A stretch of 64,000 nucleotides of DNA from Hibiscus mutabilis (GCA_019671005.1 CM033752.1:25490969-25554968); one strand, 5' to 3'; counted from the first letter of the stretch, positions 21,790 through 35,141 are shown. Notes: generated from the sequence alone by a model not told the origin. Numbers and translations: made by a program.

Positions 21790-21971
21790 ATATTCTTTCT
21801 TTCTTTTTCTTTCTTTCTTTTTCTTTTTCTTTTTTTTCTTTCTTTTTTTCTTTTTTCTTCCTTTTTTTCTCTCTTTTTTTCTTTTTTCTTCCTTTTTTAT
21901 TTTATTTTTTCTTCTCTTTTTTATTTTCTTTTTTCTTTTTTTCTTTTTTTCTTTTTTTTTCTCTTTTTTTA
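21790..21971. repeat. Polypyrimidine tract, unit A (third, longest)
   Basis: About 180 bp of TTTC/TTTTC repeats with occasional A; counterpart at 38688-38869 is identical by eye. It generates Phe-rich (plus) and Lys-rich (minus) open frames, which I treat as artefacts of composition. Confidence 0.85.
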
Positions 21972-22879
21972 GACTGCCCATTTTGGGTTTTTAGCATTGA
22001 ATCTCTTTCTTCTTATTCGAGTCTATGAATGTATCCTCGAATCAACACGTATCTATACTGGTATTAATACTATCTTCCGCTCGAAGTTAATTGTCTCTCT
22101 GCAGCTCTTTTGATATTTACTCGATCTGGATTGCTTCGGCCTTCCGATTGCCATTTATTTTCTTTTCTTTGGTTTTTCGTTTGGACATATCCATGTTTAC
22201 AACCACTTTCTTCTGATGATTTTCTTATCTTCGTATCCAACCTATCTGGACTCATCTCTGTCTTCTGGTAAAGTAAAAGAATATCATTCGTTGTCAAATT
22301 CACAGATGTCCTGAGAATGCCTTCAGGAGGTAGAGGTTTAGGGTCAACTTTTGTTTCAAGGATCTTAAACGACAAATGCCTGAGAAGATAAATTCTTAAA
22401 ATGGGAACTGCCCATTGTCTAAACACTCGCTTTTTCTCCTCTGTTGGCCTAAGTAAACTAGCAGATACTCACATTTACAGTATCCCCACAACATTCAATC
22501 TCTTCTAAATATATGCAACTTAGAGTTGATCTTTGAGTCTAAAGCAGATGTACTGTTGCATTCAAAATTCGAGGACCTGGTATAGAAATGATATATATGT
22601 CTATTCAAAAATGCGTGTATATGCATATGGGAGAACAAAACTACCCTATAAAAATAAAATGTTTAAAGAATCAAGAATGTAAAAATGCTTTTCTAAATGG
22701 AAATGTGATTTTTAATTCTAAAAATATATGTTTGAGAGTTTTTTTCTTCTTTTTTCTTTTTTCAAAGCATTGAGCATTTCTTTGTGAATTGATGGGAAAA
22801 CCATAGGGACCTCCGGACTACCTCCCGAGTACTAACTCATTCCAGTCCTTTGTAGTGTAGGCTTGTGCCACTTCTATTG

Positions 22880-23660
22880 TTTTTCCTTGCTAGATCAATT
22901 CTTGGCATGACTCCCTCGTCAACCAACTTCTTGATTTCTTCTATTAAAAACCTCAAATTTCTTGGTGCCATGCCCCGGTGCCTTAATGTAGAACTCACAT
23001 GCACTGTATAGATTAAAACTGTGGGCAGATGAGCTGGGTGTAATCTTTATCGGCCCGAAGGTAAGGTACTAACCCTTGACTAGATTAGGCCATATGGAAT
23101 ACTCTGAATATCTCTAAATATGTACTTGTTCGAGGAATTTTTCTCGGTGATGCAGAGGAATCTACTGTCTTCTTCTCTTATGATCACGAGAACCTTGAAA
23201 GTGGTACCCATTTATCTTTTTCTTTCCTTCTGCTCCTAGACAGGTTTGGTCTTTAAACTTAGGTCTCAGAGTGCATGTTCGTTTCTCTCCGACTATCATT
23301 AAGTCCTCAAAGATGGCCTTCATTTTCTCGAGCATCTTATTAAAGAAGAAATATGAAAGGTGGCATGTAAGTCACTTTCCTCTTCATCTACGGGAGGTTG
23401 TACCTGGGTTGCTAATCCCAGCCACCTCAAAGCACGTTTCTTGAAGCCTTCATTAGGTTTCATCTTCGTACCCTGGAGATACCGACGACTTAGTGCTAGG
23501 CCAAAGCATATCATATCACGGTAGGTCTGCTAGACTGTCGGGAAGTAGTGGATCAGTAATTTTTTCAATGCTGACCCTCCATTTTTGAGAATATGGTCAC
23601 GAGAATCTTGGGGCATCTTATTCCGTCATCATGTGCAAATCTGGGAATCTTTGAAATTTG
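22880..23660 (-). pseudogene. gag: Tat/Ogre-like gag remnant, unit A
   Basis: In minus sense a relic PQDSRDHILQ... leads into the 23320-23514 frame with MKPNEGFKKRALRWLGLATQ and VQPPVDEEESDLHATF. This resembles the gag segment of Tat/Ogre elements where NETFxEYAQRWRDLAxxVQPPLxExE is usual. After a frame change comes KAIFEDLMIVGE, like the DLVxIGERIE part, and further downstream CEFYIKAPGHGTKK, like the Cys/His C-terminal part, then IEEIKKLVDEGVM. Frameshifts and stops separate the pieces. Recognition is from motif memory, not alignment. Gag would provide particles, here only a relic. Confidence 0.6.
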
Positions 23661-26600
23661 GAAGAATGACCAAACCCAGGGTTCAAACAGAGCTTTCTTG
23701 CATTAAAGGCATCAAACTTCTTTTTTTCTCTCTTTTTTTCTCGAGTCCATATTCTAACTACTCGAATCTTGATTTTTGAGTGTCTTCAATTCTTTTATCC
23801 ATGATAAAACCCTAATTGGTCTTTTTGAATTACTCCTCATAAAGTTTATGCAAGGTAATAATAATGCAATGTACTTGATAATGTCATGTAAAACATGCCA
23901 GGATCGTGCAATGCAATCCTAAAATATAAACGTGAATGCAATAAGGTATTGATTCCAAAAGTGATCCCCATAGAACAACGTTCATTGAGGCCAAAAGGTT
24001 TCATTATATCGGATATTAGATATTTCTGATTCTTGATAAGCTTCGGTGCCTACTTTCTTAACTTCATCCGAGTAGTCCGGTCAGCTTGCCTCGTAGTCCA
24101 ACACTTGATCCATGTTCGACAAAGCCTGCCACCTTGTTGAGCCGCCTTACCTTTCGAGTAATATCGATCTTGGGTCTTCATCTATCCCCGCTTAGTCTTT
24201 CGTAGCTTGGAAGTTGCCCTTTCCAAGCGAAGAGTGTTGAATTGTCATTGCTTTGTCGTAAACTTGTTTCCAAAACTCTTGTTAATGGCTAAGTTATTCT
24301 GTAGCTCATCTCTCGAGATTGTCGTACCTATTCCCAATTCCCTCAAACTTACACGATAACAGCTGACTTGATTCTCGCTTGACTAGTTTCTCTTCTTCCA
24401 ATATTCCGAGTCGTCTTTCAATTTGGACAATACCGTTCATCTATTCTTTAAAGGTGACCCAATATGATATTCTTAAACACTCAGAAAGCTTACGGTGATC
24501 ATTACGCAAATTCAATTTTATCCAAGTTATCTCTCTCTTATCCGAGCCATTTGAACTCGAAAGAATATCCCTCTCATGGGATGCCCCTATCTCCGATCTT
24601 CAAATTTAACTCGCTTGAGTGACCCACTTGGTATTACTCGAACTTTGTCCGGATATCGATTCCTCCTCAACTTTGCCCCTCGGGTGATTGTTAGCTCACT
24701 ATAGAATTGGGGAACTCCGTCTTGAAACCTAAAATCCTCATCGCGATAAGATCTTTAACTCATTCCTCGGGCCCCGCAATCCTCAATACCGTGACCCAAA
24801 CTTCCTAACGGTAGCGCCTCTAGCACGTGTGTCGTAATCTCTCGGATAAGACGGTCTTTTGCTAGAGACTTCACCGAGGTAATAAGGCTCTTGTCGATGA
24901 ACATTAGGAGTAGTTCGGTGTACCTCACAGGAATCGAGATATACTTCTTTTCATTACATGCTTCTCAAGTTTCTTCTGGACCGAGCTCTATTTTTTTTGA
25001 AAGCCTGACTCAAGCATACCTTCGCTTTGTTTATTGATGCAGATCACAAAAAGGGTTCAATTTGTCGTATTTGGCTGACTTGGAGGTAGAATTCTGACTA
25101 TCTCGCTCTCTATTCTGATCCTTAATCGGTTCTTCTTTCAGTTTGATGGATCGCTTACCTTTCGTCAAAGTATTCATCTGATTCATCACGTCTTCCCTAT
25201 GTTTCTTTCAACTCTTACACTTTACTTTGCTCATTAGCAGGACCGTGTCTCCTTACCATGTCTGACCTGAAGTCTTCGGATGGTTCCTCTTCTATTGTCG
25301 CTGATCTTGTTCTGGGACAAAACCCTAGATCCGTGCCCTCTAATATCTGACCAGACGACCCTTTGCCAATTATAAACGATTTCTGAAATTTGAGGAACCA
25401 CTAATATCCGACTGCACGACCACGGATCCGTGCCCTCTAATATCGACCACGACCCTATAAATGCGAGAATGCATGCAAATGCGATGTTGATTCTCGAAGC
25501 AGTCTTTAAAAACTTTCAATAGAGAAAATGTCTATTTGCGTAACTTAATAATGAATTACGAGCCTTGATTGAATTTATTCAGAGACCTTGACTTCGGGAA
25601 GCAAAAACTGTGCTCCACGTCTCGGCGTCGTCTTGAGGATGATGGATGACTCGTATTCTCCTCTTATTCTATTCTATGGACTCGTAACGTCGTGATCTTT
25701 ATTTTTATGGCTTCTAAAAAGGACGTCAGACAATATATTTTCTTCTGTAGATCTGGGTACGTCTAAACAGGGATGGATTCTATCGATCCTAGGGGAGTAC
25801 TTTAAAACTTTTTGGGGTTTAAATTAAAATTTTCAAGGATCATTTGGTTTAAAAATTTCCCCTTTTTATTATCAAAAAGTTAACTTACTTAAAAATGAAA
25901 CTTTTAGGTTTCTTTTTGTTATTATTATTATTCTGAAAGTTTTATGAGGGAAGAAGTTTCAAAGCAAAATAATAATATTTTCAAATTTTTTCTCTCTTTT
26001 TTTTAAATGAGTTAAATTAAAATATGAGATTTTTTTTAATAAATGGTCAAATGTGAAGATTTAAAATTGGGGTTCTGCGGCGCTGACTGAATCTTCTGCG
26101 TCGCACGTGCCTTATTATCGTACCGTCTTCTTTCGCGATTGGTCTTTGCTCGGCCTAACTTGATACAGTAATATTATCGTTTCTAGCAAAGCAGACTTTT
26201 TCTATTTTGAAAGCCTTTTAAAGAATTGTTCTTGAATCAACACCATGTCATGATATGCAACATGAATGCAAATAAAGGCGTTGATTCCGCTGGTAATCAC
26301 CCTTTCGAACGACTTTCATGGGAATTAAAGGGTCCAGATTACAAAAAAGGTCCATATTACAAAAGGAGTTCCTATTACAAAAAGAGTCTCTATTACAAAA
26401 ATCTTAATTACAAAATAAAATTCTACACATAAGCTCTAGCTCTACCTCCTAGCTCCTCGACAGCACTGAGCAACTTGATAAACCTTGGTGCTTCTTCCAT
26501 GTCCGGGGTTACGAAAGGTCGGAGAGCCACGGCTTCGGTAGCTAATTCATTCACACGCCTTGCAACTCGTTGTATGTCCACCATCAGGGTCTCTTGTGTA

Positions 26601-27405
26601 TACTTTGGCACTACACGCTCGTTCGGCAAATTGTTACGTCGGATCTGTTGAGTAATCTCTGACCGATGTCACGCGACTAGATCGATGTTGTCCTTTCTAA
26701 GACACCTTTTTTCCATGATGAAAGATTTTCTAATCAGGCAAACCACTTGAATCAACGCCTCTATGTAATGTGGATGCAATGATAATGCAACAAAAGTATG
26801 TGTAAAATAAAAATAAAAATAAAACACAAAAATGAGTTAGTACCAGATAAAAATAATAAATACATAAATAAAAGGACAAATAAAATAAAATAAGGTAAAC
26901 AAACAAAAAACCCTATTTATCCCGTCTAAAACACCTAAGGTTATCCGCATGGCTCTAAAGGGGTGGGTTTCTATATGTTCTCTACATGCAGTCTTGGTTC
27001 TAGGAGGTACCCGAATTGTCCTTGCTGTCCTCTACTAAGAGTAGCAAGGCCCCCGATCATCACCCATTATAGGCTCCTTTCAACCGAGTTCAATTTAGGG
27101 GGACCCATTCGCTTATGCCCGTACGAAGGAACGATATCCTTACGAAAGCATAAGGTACTCGAGCCCCGAAGGTACTTGCTAGGCCCATACGGGAGAACGA
27201 TATCTCCACGAAAGCATTAGCGTTTTCCCCCCACTTAAAAAAAAACGGGTTTATATGCCATATTTTAAATGCGTTAAAATAAACGCGCAATTATAACCGA
27301 ATGTTAATTTAATAGTCACTTTAACCCGGAATTTTTAATATTAATAAAGCGGTAATTATTTTAAAAAGCTTGACTCTCTTCTTGTTTTCAAAAAACAAAA
27401 AATTG
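23661..27405 (-). other. Unit A 5' internal region, no recognised gene
   Basis: About 3.7 kb between PBS and gag in element sense. Small minus frames exist, for example a 68-residue one at 26423-26629 starting MPNERVVPKYTQETLMVDIQ, identical in unit C. I do not recognise it. Tat/Ogre elements often have an extra ORF here, so these could be its remains. The segment ATATCTGACCAGACGACCC recurs three times around 42249-42368 in unit C and appears garbled here (25329-25455). AT-rich homopolymer-like stretches lie at 25850-26050 and 26800-26910. Confidence 0.55.
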
Positions 27406-27423
27406 TCCCCAGCGGAGTCGCCA
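27406..27423 (-). other. Ogre-like primer-binding site, unit A (tRNA-Arg type)
   Basis: Minus strand TGGCGACTCCGCTGGGGA, two bases after the LTR2 terminus CTACA. Known Ogre-type elements use a tRNA-Arg primer with this sequence type. Confidence 0.85.
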
Positions 27424-27425
27424 TC

Positions 27426-28710
27426 TGTAGCGATGTCCCTTTTTCGCTAAAAAATGAGTGTTTTCGAAGTGTTTGTGATTTTCCAGGTATTAAAATATTT
27501 ATTCTGTGGGGTTTTAAAAATACCGTATTTTAGAAATTGGAGTCGCCACCGGCCACTTAGGTAGGCCAGACACCATAAAACTAGAGATTTGAAAACTATT
27601 GGGTTCGGGAGTCGGTTACGGATTAGCACCCCCACACCGCCCAAAATTGGTACTTTAATAATTACTGCTTTATTAATGTCAGATTTTCCGGATTAAAGTG
27701 ACGATTAGTTTAAAATTCGGTTATAATTGCGAATAAATTTTAAAGGCCCCGTTATCCGAGAGTAAACTCCCAACCACTATCACTACGCCTGATACTGGCC
27801 CCGTTTACGCTCAGATAAAAGGGCACCGCATTGACAATTTATATATCTGTTATGCAACCTAAAACATGGCGAATATAAATACAATGCGATAAAATATAAA
27901 TAAATACTAACATAATAAAATACTAATCTAACATAAATAAAATACTAATCTAAAATATACATACATAAATATACTCATAAATAAAAACAAATCTAACATA
28001 AATAAAATATTAATCTAAAACATAAATTTAAAACATAAACAAATACTAATCTAAAACATACATACATAAATATTAATCTAACTTATAAAAAAACAAATCT
28101 AACATAAATAAAATACTAACATTCATAAATATTAATCTAACATATAAAAAACAAATTTAACATAACTAAAATATTAATATAAAACATAAATTTAAAACAT
28201 AATAAATACTAATCTAAAGCATAAATAAACATACAAAGTAAAAAAAGAACACAATTTTAAATTAACTAATACTTCATTAAATTATAAAAATTACAACACA
28301 AATTAAAAGGGAAGAAAATATACCTAACTAGGAGCTTGAATGACGAACCCCCGATGAAACCCCACCGAGATCTACACACGACCTCTCCAAAATTATTAAC
28401 TAGATCGGACCTAAAATAGGACCCCGATCGAATGTTGGATCGAACCAACTGGGGCCGAGGGCACTACCCCCAACCCCGGCCAGCCTTGCGGCCGGCCATG
28501 CTCCCAATTGGGGAGCCAATTGCATGGCAATTTTGCCAAATTTTTGGGCGTCCCATTCTCTCATTTATTTGCCCCATGCCTTGTATTTATAGGCATGGGG
28601 TGGGTGAAAATGGGTGACGTGGAGCAACATGCTCCACGTATTTTCTTCCTTTTTTAAATAATATATCTTTTATTATTATTTTTTCATTAATTTTATATTA
28701 ATAATATTAT
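27426..28710 (-). repeat. Ogre-like LTR2, truncated at its upper edge
   Basis: Starts TGTAGCGATGT and matches LTR4 closely, including two diagnostic deletions relative to LTR1/LTR3 (near 27620 and near 27970). The last ~55 bp of the family (…AAACCCTGTCAAAAATGAGTGATTACA region) and the PPT are missing: at about 28710 the sequence jumps into unit B. Confidence 0.85.
28572..28639 (-). promoter_or_regulatory. LTR2 core promoter with hairpin-loop TATA box
   Basis: Same architecture as LTR1: arms at 28572-28580 and 28592-28600 around TATAAATA, and the 10-bp inverted repeat at 28617-28639. All stems perfect. Confidence 0.65.
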
Positions 28711-31700
28711 CAACTTTGAGTCACCTTCCTATATGTAACTACATAAAACCTTTTATTTTCTTGATATAGAACTTCTCTTCACCTTCCTCAATCTTCAAAA
28801 CTTGATAGGTCCTTCCTATTTAGAACTTTAGCTTCTCAAATCTCTCACTTATGAGTCCCTCCCATAGAACTTTTCACCGTACTAAGAAAAGCTTGGAGTC
28901 CTTCCTATGTAACCTTCACCTTCGGAGTCAGTAGTTTTCCTATATAAAACCTTTTAGTTTGGATTCTTCCGGCCGAGTTCCTCCTATATAGAACCCTTCA
29001 AAACCTTGGAGACAAATTCTTCCATATAAAACTTTTAGCCCCGGCTTTCTTTACTTCTTCTTCCTTTATAACCTTTCTTCATTTTTTTCTTGAAAATATA
29101 GGCCCTTCATATATAGAACCTTTATCTTCAATTGTGGTCTGCTTTTCTTCAATCTTTCTGATTTTACGCTACTTACTTTTTCTTCCTTTTCAAACTTCTT
29201 TTTCTAAATCTCATTTTTTTATGTTATCAAATATACTTTTTTTCTTTCAAATTTACTCACAATGAAATAGATTAATCCAAAGGATTTTTGTTCTAAAGTC
29301 TTACACTCAAAGGTCGCCTCGGATTTCTTCATCTCTTTACTTCTTCAATGTATGCTCTAAACTCCATTTGAACATGCTTTTAAACCTTTTAAAAGGAAGG
29401 AATTTTTTGTCTTCGTGGTTATCACTTGTCTTCATAATGATCCTCTGGTTCTTATATTATTTTTATAAGAACCATATTTGTGTATATTTACAAAAAAATA
29501 ATGATTGTTTGAAAAGATAATAGTATTTTGAAAATCACAACTTGAGGGGATACCAAACATTTTGAAAACATTGTTTGAAATAAATGGTAAACATCTTTTT
29601 TTTTTCTTCTTTTTTTTAATGAAACATTTTTTAAAAATAATGCTTGGAGAATGTAAACAAAATTGAAGTGTATTGCCAAACATTTTAAAAACTAATGTTT
29701 GGGGGAAATGGTAAACATCAAAACTTTGGGAGAAAATGTCAAACCTTTTAAAACATCTAATAGGCTTTTGAGAGGAACAACCCTACCTAGTTTCTACCCT
29801 GCTTAAGGTGGCTCTTAATCTCACTATCTCACCATGCCCCATCCTTCCTCATTTGGGTGTCGATCAAGCACTTCAAGTTTGACGCTCCTTTGAAGCAAAG
29901 TTAACCCTTATAGGCGAATGAAATCAAGACATTCTCATTCAACTTGATATCTATGGATGACCGTAATGGTCTTTGGGGCTTGTAATGTAGGCCTTTGGTT
30001 TATGGTTGTTGAAACAAAGATTTTTGTACTTGTGTAACTTGGATATGCCATTATTATTCCTTTTTTTGGATCACCTAGATCGCCTGCTGGTTTTCACTTG
30101 CATTCGCTATATACTGATGTTCATTTTTTGTTCAAGAATGTTTGATCCTCCAATATCCTGTTTTCAAACATAGCTTAAATGATTTTTCGATCTTCGGATC
30201 CAACTTTTCCCATGATAAAAAGAAATTTTAAAGTAAAAGAATATCATTCGCTGTCTTTTTCAAATGTTTTTGAATGCCTTTGTCTTTGGAATTTTAGGTC
30301 ATTTTTCGTTTCAGTGATCTTAAACGATAAGTTTTTCTTTTTCAAATTTCAATTTTTCATTAGCCAAAACACTCGCTTTTTCGCTCTTTATTCATTGAAT
30401 GTTTTTCGATAATTTATTTATGCTTAAGATCCCGACAATATTTAGTCTCTTCTAAAGTATGCAGACTTAGAGTTACTTTGATCTAAAAGAACAATGTATC
30501 GCTGCATTCAAAATTTGATGGACCGACATGAAGAGAGATATAGCATGTCCATTCAAAAATGCATGTATATGCATACGGGAGAACAAAACTACCCCATAAA
30601 ATAAAATGTTTAAAGAATCAAGAATGTAAAAATGCTTTTCAAATGGAAATGTGATTTTTACCTAAAACAATGAGTTTTGAGAGTTTTTTTCTTTTTTTCA
30701 AAGCATTGAGAATTTGGGAAAACCATGAATTGATGGGAATATCCCGAAGATTAAAACTTGTCATTTGTCAGTTAGGTTTTGTTCTTTTTTCCCGTCGTCA
30801 TCTCTCTGTTACGTCTTTTCACAACCAATCTGATTTTTTCTATTAAATAAATTTCGCCTTTTCTCAGACGGCCAATTTGAACTTCAATGGATGGATCGTA
30901 ATCGCGAGGATTCGCATCGATTTATCGGCCCGAGGTGTTTTTGGCCCCCGACGCAGAGGAGGTGACGGAATAATCCGAATATCTTCTAAACATGTATTAC
31001 CGAGAATTTTTTCGATGACCGGAGAATCGCAAGTTTCTTTCATTTATCACGAACTCCGAAAAGTGGTACCATTTATCTCTTTCTTTCTTCTCGCCTCCAG
31101 GCATATTTCATTCTTTAAACTTAGGTCCCTTTGCATGTTCGATTCTCTCTTCGATCACATGAAGTGTTCAAAACTTGTCATTTTTTCAAGCACTTTATCA
31201 AAGAAGAAAGTAAGAATGTGGCATGGAAGTCACTTTCCTCTTCAAGTTTGTGAAAATTTGCACCATGTGTCACAAACAGTTTGCATTGCAGCACATCTCA
31301 AAGCTAGTCGTAGTTTCATCTTCAGACTGGGAGATGTTCAAAAAAGACTTCTGGTGCTCAGGTCCAAACATATCATATCACAAAGAGGTTCAGTTAGATT
31401 GCGACAGTGGAATTCATGCATTAATCCATGTTTTTCAAACTCCATCTTTTTAGATAATGGGTGAATTTTTGTGGATCTTGTTCCATTATCATGCAAATGG
31501 GAAAGGCAGATCAATTGCCAAAAAGAATGTCAAACAGGAGCTTTCTTGCATTAAAGGCATCAAACTTCTTTTTTCTCTCTTTTCTCTCGAGTCCATTTCT
31601 AAAGACCAAATCTTGATGGATGTCGAAAATTCTTTTATCCATGATAAAACCCTAATTGGTCTTTGAATTACTCACCATGCAAATTTTTATGCAAGGAGTA

Positions 31701-33836
31701 ATAATAATGCAATGTAATGATAATGTCATGTAAAACATCTCAGGATCGTTCAGCAATGCAATCCTAAAATATAAACATGAATGCAATAAGGTATTGATTC
31801 CAAAAGTGATCCTCATAGAACGACGTTCATTGAGGCCAAAAGGTTTCATTATATCAGATATTAGATATTTACGCCATCTATAAGCTTCAAAGGCCTACTT
31901 TCTAAACTCCATCCAGTAGAGAGAATTTTTGCCTCGTAGTCCAACACTTGATCCATGTTCGACCAGTCCGCCACCTTGTTGAGCCACCTCTACTCCTCGA
32001 TTAATATCGATCTTGGTCTTCATCTATCCCAAAGTCTTTCGAAGTTGGAAGGTGCCTATCAATTGGATTGAAGTGTTGAACTGTTATTGCCTTTCTATTA
32101 GTAAACTTGTTTCCAAAACTCTTGTTAATGGCTAAGTTATTCTGGTTCCTCGTCTCATGAAACTGAATCGATGATCATGATCTCAGAAGATTTCATCCAT
32201 TTCCTCGATATCGATTAACGGTCGATTCTTGCTTGACCGGAATCTCTTCTTCCAATATTCACCGCTGAAATGATTAACTCTATTAGGAAATGTTCATCTA
32301 TTCTTCAAAGGTGTTCTTCATATTCTAAGATTACTCGAAACCTTACGGTGATCGATACATCTGAATCATTATCAAGTTATCTCTCTCTTATCAGATGTGG
32401 TGAACTTCTTAAAAAATATCAGCTTGGAACTATCAAGATCTTCAAATTTAACTCGCTTGAGTGACCCACCTACTTTCGAACTTGTCCTCGATATCGATTC
32501 CTCCTCAACTTTGCCTCTGGTGATTGTTAGCTCACTATAGAATTGGGGAACTCCGTCTGAAAACCTAAAATCCTCATCGCGATAAGATCTTCAACTCATT
32601 CGCCCGGGGCCCGCAATTTCAGCATATCAGACCTAAACTTCAACGTAAATCACCTTCAGCACGTGGGTGTCGAATCTCTCGGATAAGACGTGTCTTTTTG
32701 CTGCAGACTTCACCCCAGGGTGAAGGCTCTATCATGAACATTAGGAGTAGTCTGCAAAATTTCAAGGTAGAATCGAGATATACTTCTTTTCATTACATGC
32801 TTCCCAAGTTTCTTCCTGACCGAGCCTCATTTTTTTGGAGTTCGACCACATACCTTCCACTGCCATTGGGATTTGCATCACAAAAATGGTCTAATTTGTC
32901 GATTTTATCGAATGTGAGAATTCGACTATCCTAGCCTTCTATTCCCATCCTTAATCGTTCTTCTTCACTTTTGATGGATCGCCATCGTCAAAGCATTCAT
33001 CCATTCTACCGTCTTCCCCATGTTTCTTAACTTACACTTTACTTTGCTCAATAGCGCACTGTCTCCTACCATGTCTCAATTCAAGTCTTCGTGACGGTTC
33101 CTCTTCATTGTCGCCGAAGAAGTTTCAAAGCAAAATAATAATATTTTTTTTTTTTTAAATGAGTTAAATTAAAATCGAGATTTTTTAAAAATGGTCAAAT
33201 GTGAAGATTTAAAATTAGGGTTCCGCGCCCTCGATTTGAATCTTTCATCGTCGACGTGCCTTATTGTCGCTGCCGTCTTTTTTCGATTCTTTCTTTGCTC
33301 GCCTAACTTGATACTGTAATATTATGAATATTCCCGCGCAAAGCATATTTTTTCTATTTTGAAAGCCTTTAATGAATGTTTTTGAATCAACACCATGTCA
33401 TGATATGCAACATGAATGCAAATAAAGGCGTTGATTCCACTGGTAATCACCTTTCGAACGACTTTCATGGAGGACAAAATTAAATAAGGTAAACAAACAA
33501 AACAACCCTATTTATCCCGTCTAAAGAGGACCCATTCGGCATGCCGTCGCGAAGGAACGATATCATTTAAAGCATAAGGTACTCGAGCCCAAGGTACTTG
33601 CTTAGGCCTTTACGGGAGAATGATATCTCCACGAAAGCATTAGCGTTTTCCCCCCACTTAAAAAGCGGGTTTATATGCCATATTTTAAATGCGTTAAAAT
33701 AAACGCAATTATAACCGAATGTTAATTTAATAGTCACTTTAACCGGAATTTCTAATATTAATAAAGCGTAATTATTTTAAAAGCTTGACTCTCATTTTTT
33801 TTTGAAAAACAAAAAATGTCCCAATGAAATGCCATC
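28711..33836 (-). mobile_element. Unit B internal region: shortened and garbled copy of A/C
   Basis: The order of recognisable segments follows A and C (CCTATATAGAAC units at 28728-29131, the 29320 segment matching 20040, 29480 matching 20450, 31640 matching 23790, 33370 matching 26210). The copy is about 5.1 kb instead of 9.2 kb and has lost or scrambled many short stretches. The pyrimidine tracts and hairpin array are strongly reduced. Open frames here, such as a 195-residue plus-strand one at 30877-31464, have no counterpart in A or C and look accidental. The PBS next to LTR3 (about 33816-33834) is degraded. Confidence 0.7.
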
Positions 33837-35122
33837 TGTATGTGTCTTTTAAGCTAAAAAAATGATGATTTTTGAAGTGTTTTTTTTGGATATAAAATGT
33901 TTATTCCGCAGGGTTTTAAAACTACATTTTATTTAAAACGGAGTCGCCACGCTACTTAGGTGAGGCTGACACCATAAAACCAGAGATTCAAAAAGTTGGG
34001 TTCGGGAGTCGGTTACGGATGGAGAAGGATTAGCACCCCACACCGCCCAAAAGTACTTTAATAATTACCGCTTTATTAATATTAGATTTTTCGATTAAAG
34101 TGATTTTAAAAATTTAAATTTGAATTATAATTGGGTATCCGAGAATAAACGCCAATAAATTACGCGCCGCCATTATCGCCCCCCATTTATGCATTGAAAT
34201 TTATAAAACAAAAAACATGGCAAAAATATAAATACAATGCGATAAAATATAAATAAATACTAACATAATAAAATACTAATCTAACATAAATAAAATACTA
34301 ATCTAAAAACATACATACATAAATATTAATCTAACTCATAAATAAAAACAAATCTAACATAAATAAAATATTAATCTAAAACATAAATTTAAAACATAAA
34401 CAAATACTAATCTAAAACATACATACATAAATATTAATCTAACTTATAAAAAAACAAATCTAACATAAATAAAATACTAACATTCATAAATATTAATCTA
34501 ACATATAAAAAACAAATTTAACATAACTAAAATATTAATATAAAACATAAATTTAAAACATAATAAATACTAATCTAAAGCATAAATAAACATACAAAGT
34601 AAAAAAGAACACAATTTTAAATTAACTAATACTTCATTAAATTATAAAAATTACAACACAAATTAAAAGGGAAGAAAATATACCTAACTAGGAGCCGAAT
34701 GACGAACCCCGACTGAACCCCACCGAGATCTACCACGACCTCTCCAAAATTATTAACTAGATCGGACCTAAAATAGGACCCCGATCGAATGTTGGATCGA
34801 ACCAACTAGGGCCGAGGGGCACTGCCCCCAACCCCGCCAGCCTTGCGGCCGGCCATGCTCCCAATTGGGGAGCCAATTGCATGGCAATTTTTGCCAAATT
34901 TTTTGGGCGTCCCATCCTCTCATTTGGTTTCCCCCATGCCTTGTATTTATAGGCATGGGGTGGGTGAAATGGGGTGACGTGGAGCAACATGCTCCACGTA
35001 TTTTCTTCCTTTTTTTAATAATATATTTTTTATTATTACTTTTTCATTAATTTTATATTAATAATATTATTATTAAAATAATACTAATAACACTAAAACC
35101 CTGTCAAAAATGAGTGATTACA
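33837..35122 (-). repeat. Ogre-like LTR3
   Basis: Lower 300 bp (33837-34200) is garbled like unit B; from about 34200 to 35122 it matches LTR1 almost exactly, including its diagnostic variants (AACTAGGGCCGAG; the longer AT-rich block). Promoter arms at 34932-34940/34952-34960 and inverted repeat at 34977-34999 are intact. Ends GAGTGATTACA. Confidence 0.85.
34932..34999 (-). promoter_or_regulatory. LTR3 core promoter with hairpin-loop TATA box
   Basis: Same perfect 9-bp arms around TATAAATA and the 10-bp inverted repeat with ACGTGG as in LTR1. Confidence 0.65.
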
Positions 35123-35141
35123 GTTGCCCCTCTTTCCTTGT
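35123..35141 (-). other. Ogre-like polypurine tract, unit C
   Basis: Minus strand AAGGAAAGAGGGGCAAC directly before LTR3, identical to the run beside LTR1. Confidence 0.85.

Larger units (their letters stand above)
18263..22870 (-). other. Unit A 3' internal region: repeats in place of pol
   Basis: About 4.6 kb between gag and PPT with no recognisable domain on either strand. It holds the hairpin array (18420-19212), a 55-bp tandem repeat (19480-19775), several polypyrimidine tracts, and four dispersed copies of a GGGTTTTCACCC-containing segment (near 21181, 21450, 21569 and a shortened one at 21972). Small open frames here are Lys- or Phe-rich products of the tracts and look spurious. Confidence 0.7.

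Noticed and set aside
21736..21981. Lys/Arg-rich 81-aa minus-strand frame (also 38634-38879)
   Set aside because: It is the translation of a polypurine tract; low complexity only.
22070..22426. 118-aa minus-strand frame, identical at 38968-39324
   Set aside because: Not annotated as a gene: identical only because of the recent duplication, no recognisable domain, and it ends in repeat-like sequence. A weak chance remains that it is element-derived coding.
30877..31464. 195-aa plus-strand frame, one of the longest in the window
   Set aside because: It lies in garbled unit B, antisense to the gag-like region, and has no counterpart in units A or C.
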